Assembly: GCA_934256695.1 (NCBI GenBank)
Contig: CAKQPE010000038.1
Coordinates: forward strand, 1 to 16,140
DNA: 16,140 bases
Direction of reading: 5' to 3'
Source: an uncultured Eubacteriales bacterium
GTDB taxonomy: Bacteria; Bacillota; Clostridia; Lachnospirales; Anaerotignaceae
Shown here: in pieces, positions 13,895 to 16,140 of the stretch
How the letters are laid out: each line of letters starts with the position of its first letter
Numbering within the stretch: position 1 is the first letter of the stretch
Program-made: the position numbers and the translations under genes
The notes under the pieces: generated by a model
The model's database searches: none
Seen by the model: only the letters and a program-made list of their open reading frames with translations
Told to the model about the DNA's origin: nothing

Positions 13895-15013
13895 TTAAAA
13901 AATCGGTGTATCAAAAACATCCATATTATAAAGTTTTAAAACCGCAGGTGCGTATTGCTCACATCTATCCGGCGGAATAAGAAATACATCATCATCTTCC
14001 GTAATATAACAAATCCCTTTAAATTCATCATAATATGTCTCTCCTGTTGATATATAGTACTTTTTTGAAAACATCCCAAAAAGTAAATATCCCTGATACG
14101 AACAATAGCCTGTGGAGATAAACTCCTCATTGGGATACTTTCCCTTTAAGCAGTCATAATCAAACTTTACATCACCGGAATATGAATCCAAATATACATC
14201 GGATTTTTTTATATTATCTATATCTACATTATCAAAAATAAGCCAACGGTGTGTAGTTAAAATAACGTTCGTTACATCTCGAAAATCCGAATCTGTCACA
14301 TAACTCCAAAGCATAAATACCGTAGGAATCGAAATTACCGTAATTGTCAAAGGATATATAAATCTGCGGCGAATTTTTCCGAACTTAATTGCCCATATAA
14401 TCTGCCAAACATGACGATACCTTTTCTTTGGTGCAAATTGAGTACATTTTTTCAATATACGTTTCCAACGCAGTTTTTCTGCCGCTTTACCAAGCAATTC
14501 CTGTGCAGTTACACCGAATGCATATATATCTGTTCGTTCATCTGTCTGTGAATATCCGTACTGTTCCGGTGCCGCATATCCACGAGTACCAATCATACAG
14601 GTATCGTTTTCCGCATATTTCTTTTCCTCTCTCGCCGCATCAAAATCAATCAGCCGAATATGCCCATCTCCACCAAGCAATATATTGGAAGGCTTAATAT
14701 CCCTATGTAAAATATGATTACTGTGTAAAAGCCATAAAACTTTGCAAAGTTCAATCAGCCATTTCGTCACCTGTTTTTCCGTTGCCGGAACTTGTTCCAA
14801 AGAATTCCCTTGAATATATTCTTCCCATATAATTGTTTCTTCTTCTCCGGGCAAAACATCATATATTTTCGGCAAATACGGACTTGACAATTTCCGTAGC
14901 TGCTCATAAAGCCTGAAATTTCCCCTTAAGTGCTTTTCCACTGCCATACGACGATTTTTTTCATCGTATACAAGATAAATCTTGCCTTTTTTCAGTTCCT
15001 CCACTCGCTCCAT
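13895..15013 (-). CDS. Membrane-anchored Ser/Thr protein kinase-like protein
   Basis: This 372-aa protein has a compact protein-kinase domain, one membrane helix (about 219-238) and an outside C-terminal domain of about 130 residues. Kinase hallmarks are the ATP-binding lysine in MAVEKHL (K27), catalytic HRDIKPSN (HRD 103-105, K107, N110), DFD in place of DFG (123-125), APEQ (148-151) and TDIYAFG (D162). The glycine-rich loop is degenerate (KKGKIYLVYDEKN), so activity may be low or unusual. The C-terminal domain has no PASTA repeat and is not recognised. The ATG at 15013 has GGGGAGG upstream; the open frame runs back to 15187 only because it crosses ssrA antisense. It has its own promoter just after the ssrA terminator. 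Confidence 0.88.
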   Translation of the reverse strand: MERVEELKKGKIYLVYDEKNRRMAVEKHLRGNFRLYEQLRKLSSPYLPKIYDVLPGEEETIIWEEYIQGNSLEQVPATEKQVTKWLIELCKVLWLLHSNHILHRDIKPSNILLGGDGHIRLIDFDAAREEKKYAENDTCMIGTRGYAAPEQYGYSQTDERTDIYAFGVTAQELLGKAAEKLRWKRILKKCTQFAPKKRYRHVWQIIWAIKFGKIRRRFIYPLTITVISIPTVFMLWSYVTDSDFRDVTNVILTTHRWLIFDNVDIDNIKKSDVYLDSYSGDVKFDYDCLKGKYPNEEFISTGYCSYQGYLLFGMFSKKYYISTGETYYDEFKGICYITEDDDVFLIPPDRCEQYAPAVLKLYNMDVFDTPIF

Positions 15014-15044
15014 TTTTCTATTTTTCCTCCCCTTGTTGTTTATC

Positions 15045-15073
15045 AATATAGCAAGGGAAAAAGAAAAATGCAA
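15045..15073 (-). promoter_or_regulatory. Promoter of the kinase-like gene
   Basis: The minus strand shows TTGCAT (15068-15073), 17 nt and TATATT (15045-15050). A directly repeated TGTTGCATTT (about 15067-15087) overlaps the -35 box and could be a regulator site. Confidence 0.7.
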
Positions 15074-15084
15074 CATGAAATGCA

Positions 15085-15130
15085 ACACAAAAAATAAAGA
15101 GCCTTGAATTATCAAGACTCTTTCAATGGA
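15085..15130. repeat. Right direct repeat at ssrA 3' end, includes ssrA terminator
   Basis: This is the partner of 9376-9421. On the minus strand AAAGAGTCTTGA and TCAAGGCTCTTT form a 12-bp stem with one U-G pair, followed by a T-rich tail: the terminator of tmRNA. The repeat includes the discriminator end of ssrA (TCCA on the minus strand, 15130-15127). Confidence 0.8.
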
Positions 15131-15480
15131 GATGAGGGGAATTGAACCCCTGTCCGAAAACCCCGCCGCAAGAACTTCTCCCATCACATTCTATGCTTTG
15201 TCATTCCCTCGGCTTACCGCCCATAGACAGGCTGCAAACCTCAGTAGCTTCATATTTCTTTTTTATCCGCAAAGCTTAGGACAAAAAGTGCCTCACAAGA
15301 TCGACGCCAGTTACCTAAACTGTGAGCAATTCAGGGCTGACGAGCAGCGCTTAGGCTGCTAATAAAGAATAATCTTTGTCGTTTAATTTTTAAAAGTTTC
15401 CCATGATTTTAATGCAGTTCATCGGTTCTGCAGATGGCTATCCCTGTTTTTGGAACTCCCGTCGAAACCATTGCATCCCC
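15127..15480 (-). ncRNA. ssrA: Transfer-messenger RNA (tmRNA)
   Basis: tmRNA rescues stalled ribosomes with SmpB by adding a degradation tag. The 5' end GGGGATGCAATGGTTTCGAC (15480 down) and the 3' T-arm GGGGTTCAATTCCCC ending in CTCCA (15127) are unmistakable. GGGGATG pairs with CATCTCC as the acceptor stem (one G-U). CCA is not encoded. The tag frame ends in N-D-K-D-Y-S-L-L-A-A before TAA (15353-15351). By alignment to the E. coli tag the resume codon would be TTA (15386-15384), which is unusual. The 5' end is 5 nt after the smpB stop, so it is probably processed from a joint transcript or read from a promoter inside smpB. A terminator follows at once. Confidence 0.96.
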
Positions 15481-15485
15481 TTACT

Positions 15486-15959
15486 TTAGAGAGTAAGGTT
15501 TCTGATTTTAAATTCCTTTTCTGCCTGACGTCTCTGGTCATTTTTAGCTATGGTATCACGCTTGTCATAAAGCTTTTTACCTTTGGCTATGCCTATATCG
15601 ACCTTAACAAGGCTCTTGTGGAAATATACTTTTAAAGGCACAACCGTATAGCCTGCCTGTGCAACGGCATTGGCTATCTTGGCTATCTCTCTCTTATGCA
15701 GAAGAAGCCTTCTTGTTCTCAAAGGGTCTTTATTGAATATATTTCCCTGTTCATACGGGCTTATATGCATACTGTAAATAAGGGCTTCTCCGTTTTCTAT
15801 GCGGATAAAGCTTTCTTTAAGTGAGCATTTTCCGGCCCTCATACTCTTTACTTCGGTACCGGACAGAGATATTCCGGCCTGAAAAGTTTCTTCTATAAAA
15901 TAGTCATGGTAAGCTTTTTTGTTCTGTGCTATAAGCCTTCCGCCTTTTTCTTTAGCCAC
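15486..15959 (-). CDS. smpB: SsrA-binding protein SmpB (GTG start)
   Basis: This 157-aa OB-fold RNA-binding protein brings tmRNA to stalled ribosomes. It is full length with family hallmarks: IAQNKKAYHDYFIEETFQAG, GTEVKSMRAG, HISPYEQGN, RRLLLHKREI, VVPLKVYF, GIAKGKKLYDKR, and a basic C-terminal tail. The start is GTG at 15959 behind a perfect GGAGGTGAT ribosome site. It is immediately upstream of ssrA. Its promoter is at 15981-16008. Confidence 0.97.
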   Translation of the reverse strand: MAKEKGGRLIAQNKKAYHDYFIEETFQAGISLSGTEVKSMRAGKCSLKESFIRIENGEALIYSMHISPYEQGNIFNKDPLRTRRLLLHKREIAKIANAVAQAGYTVVPLKVYFHKSLVKVDIGIAKGKKLYDKRDTIAKNDQRRQAEKEFKIRNLTL

Positions 15960-15980
15960 AATATCACCTCCAGCTATATT

Positions 15981-16008
15981 AGTGTACCATAAAATCAGAA
16001 AAAATCAA
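15981..16008 (-). promoter_or_regulatory. Promoter of smpB (and probably ssrA)
   Basis: The minus strand has TTGATT (16003-16008), 16 nt and TACACT (15981-15986), preceded by TG as an extended -10. The start site would be near 15974, giving a very short leader with the ribosome site. Confidence 0.65.
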
Positions 16009-16070
16009 GTTACGATGTTGTTACAAAATTCCTTAAAAACATTTATTTTTTATCAACTGCAATAATCATA

Positions 16071-16140
16071 ACCACCGGCTTAGCCGGTGGTTTGACTTGG
16101 ACCCTATAAGGGTCCTTTACCTGCATATGCCTTGAAGGCA
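16071..16140. repeat. Cluster of hairpins, possible end of an IS200/IS605-type element
   Basis: There are three hairpins in 70 bp: ACCACCGGC-TTA-GCCGGTGGT (16071-16091), GGACCC-TATAA-GGGTCC (16099-16115) and TGCCT-TGA-AGGCA (16128-16140), plus the palindrome GCATATGC. Such stacked subterminal hairpins, with a CCACCGGC stem, are in my experience typical of IS200/IS605-family ends in Clostridia. No transposase is visible because the window ends. The alternative is another structured intergenic repeat or a terminator of a gene to the right. Confidence 0.4.

Larger units (their letters stand above)
9376..15130. mobile_element. Putative genomic island at the 3' end of ssrA
   Basis: 46-bp direct repeats (9376-9421 and 15085-15130) bracket about 5.7 kb. 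They share a 28-bp identical core and the ssrA terminal bases TCCA, read on the minus strand. Between them lie seven accessory-type genes: a nuclease/membrane operon, two XRE regulators, a small membrane protein and a kinase. The first XRE gene is visibly richer in G/C than its neighbours. The 3' end of ssrA is a well-known integration site. No integrase gene is present, so it would be a decayed or trans-mobilised island. Alternatively, the left repeat may just be a re-used terminator. Confidence 0.45.

Noticed and set aside
15014..15187. Upstream extension of the kinase-like frame to 15187
   Set aside because: It would be translated from sequence complementary in function to ssrA and its terminator; no ribosome site, while 15013 has GGGGAGG and a promoter just upstream.
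1..16140. CRISPR array or tRNA genes
   Set aside because: No regularly spaced repeats with unique spacers and no cloverleaf tRNA were seen; the only tRNA-like structure is the tmRNA acceptor/T-arm.

Overview
The window is low-GC bacterial DNA with strong GGAGG-type ribosome binding sites, TTG and GTG starts, A/T-rich intergenic stretches and a class of palindromic intergenic repeats common in anaerobic Bacillota. The CstA, SmpB and tmRNA sequences also fit an anaerobic member of the Clostridia (Lachnospirales-like). The genus cannot be fixed from the sequence alone. Almost everything is transcribed leftwards (minus strand); only two XRE-type regulators read rightwards.

Layout. (1) 1-6500: a six-gene minus-strand operon encodes a SAM-dependent methyltransferase and a complete peptide/nickel-type ABC importer, in the order methyltransferase, permease, permease, lipoprotein receptor, ATPase, ATPase. 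It starts from a perfect consensus promoter (6373-6401) that carries a dyad over its -35 box. A leader of about 125 nt ends in a strong intrinsic terminator (6240-6291) before the first gene, which suggests attenuation or a riboswitch. Two different nested-palindrome repeats flank the receptor gene inside the operon. (2) 6495-6755: a mosaic of five hairpins, inserted in a terminator whose stem is duplicated on both sides; a truncated copy with the same arrangement opens the window. (3) 6839-9173: an operon of an uncharacterised 169-aa protein and a CstA-family carbon-starvation/pyruvate-type transporter. (4) 9376-15130: about 5.7 kb of accessory genes bounded by 46-bp direct repeats. The right repeat is the 3' tip and terminator of ssrA, and the left repeat is a second copy of the same sequence. 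(5) 15127-16008: ssrA (tmRNA) and smpB, only 5 nt apart. (6) 16071-16140: a hairpin cluster that may be the end of an IS200/IS605-type element continuing outside the window.

The accessory block is the most novel part. It holds a tight three-gene operon: a predicted HNH nuclease fused to a membrane-segment region, an 83-aa YkgJ-type cysteine-cluster protein, and a 346-aa protein with a roughly 100-residue Gly/Ala-rich membrane region between helical arms. An XRE regulator is divergent from this operon. Next come a 51-aa membrane protein, a second XRE regulator and a membrane-anchored Ser/Thr kinase-like protein with an outside domain. A defence or conflict role is plausible but is inference only.

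A second link between regions is a nearly identical promoter-plus-leader cassette, at 6318-6479 (driving the ABC operon) and at 9421-9581 (at the edge of the accessory block). In the second place it ends in the ssrA-type terminator and appears to make a free-standing RNA of about 90 nt.
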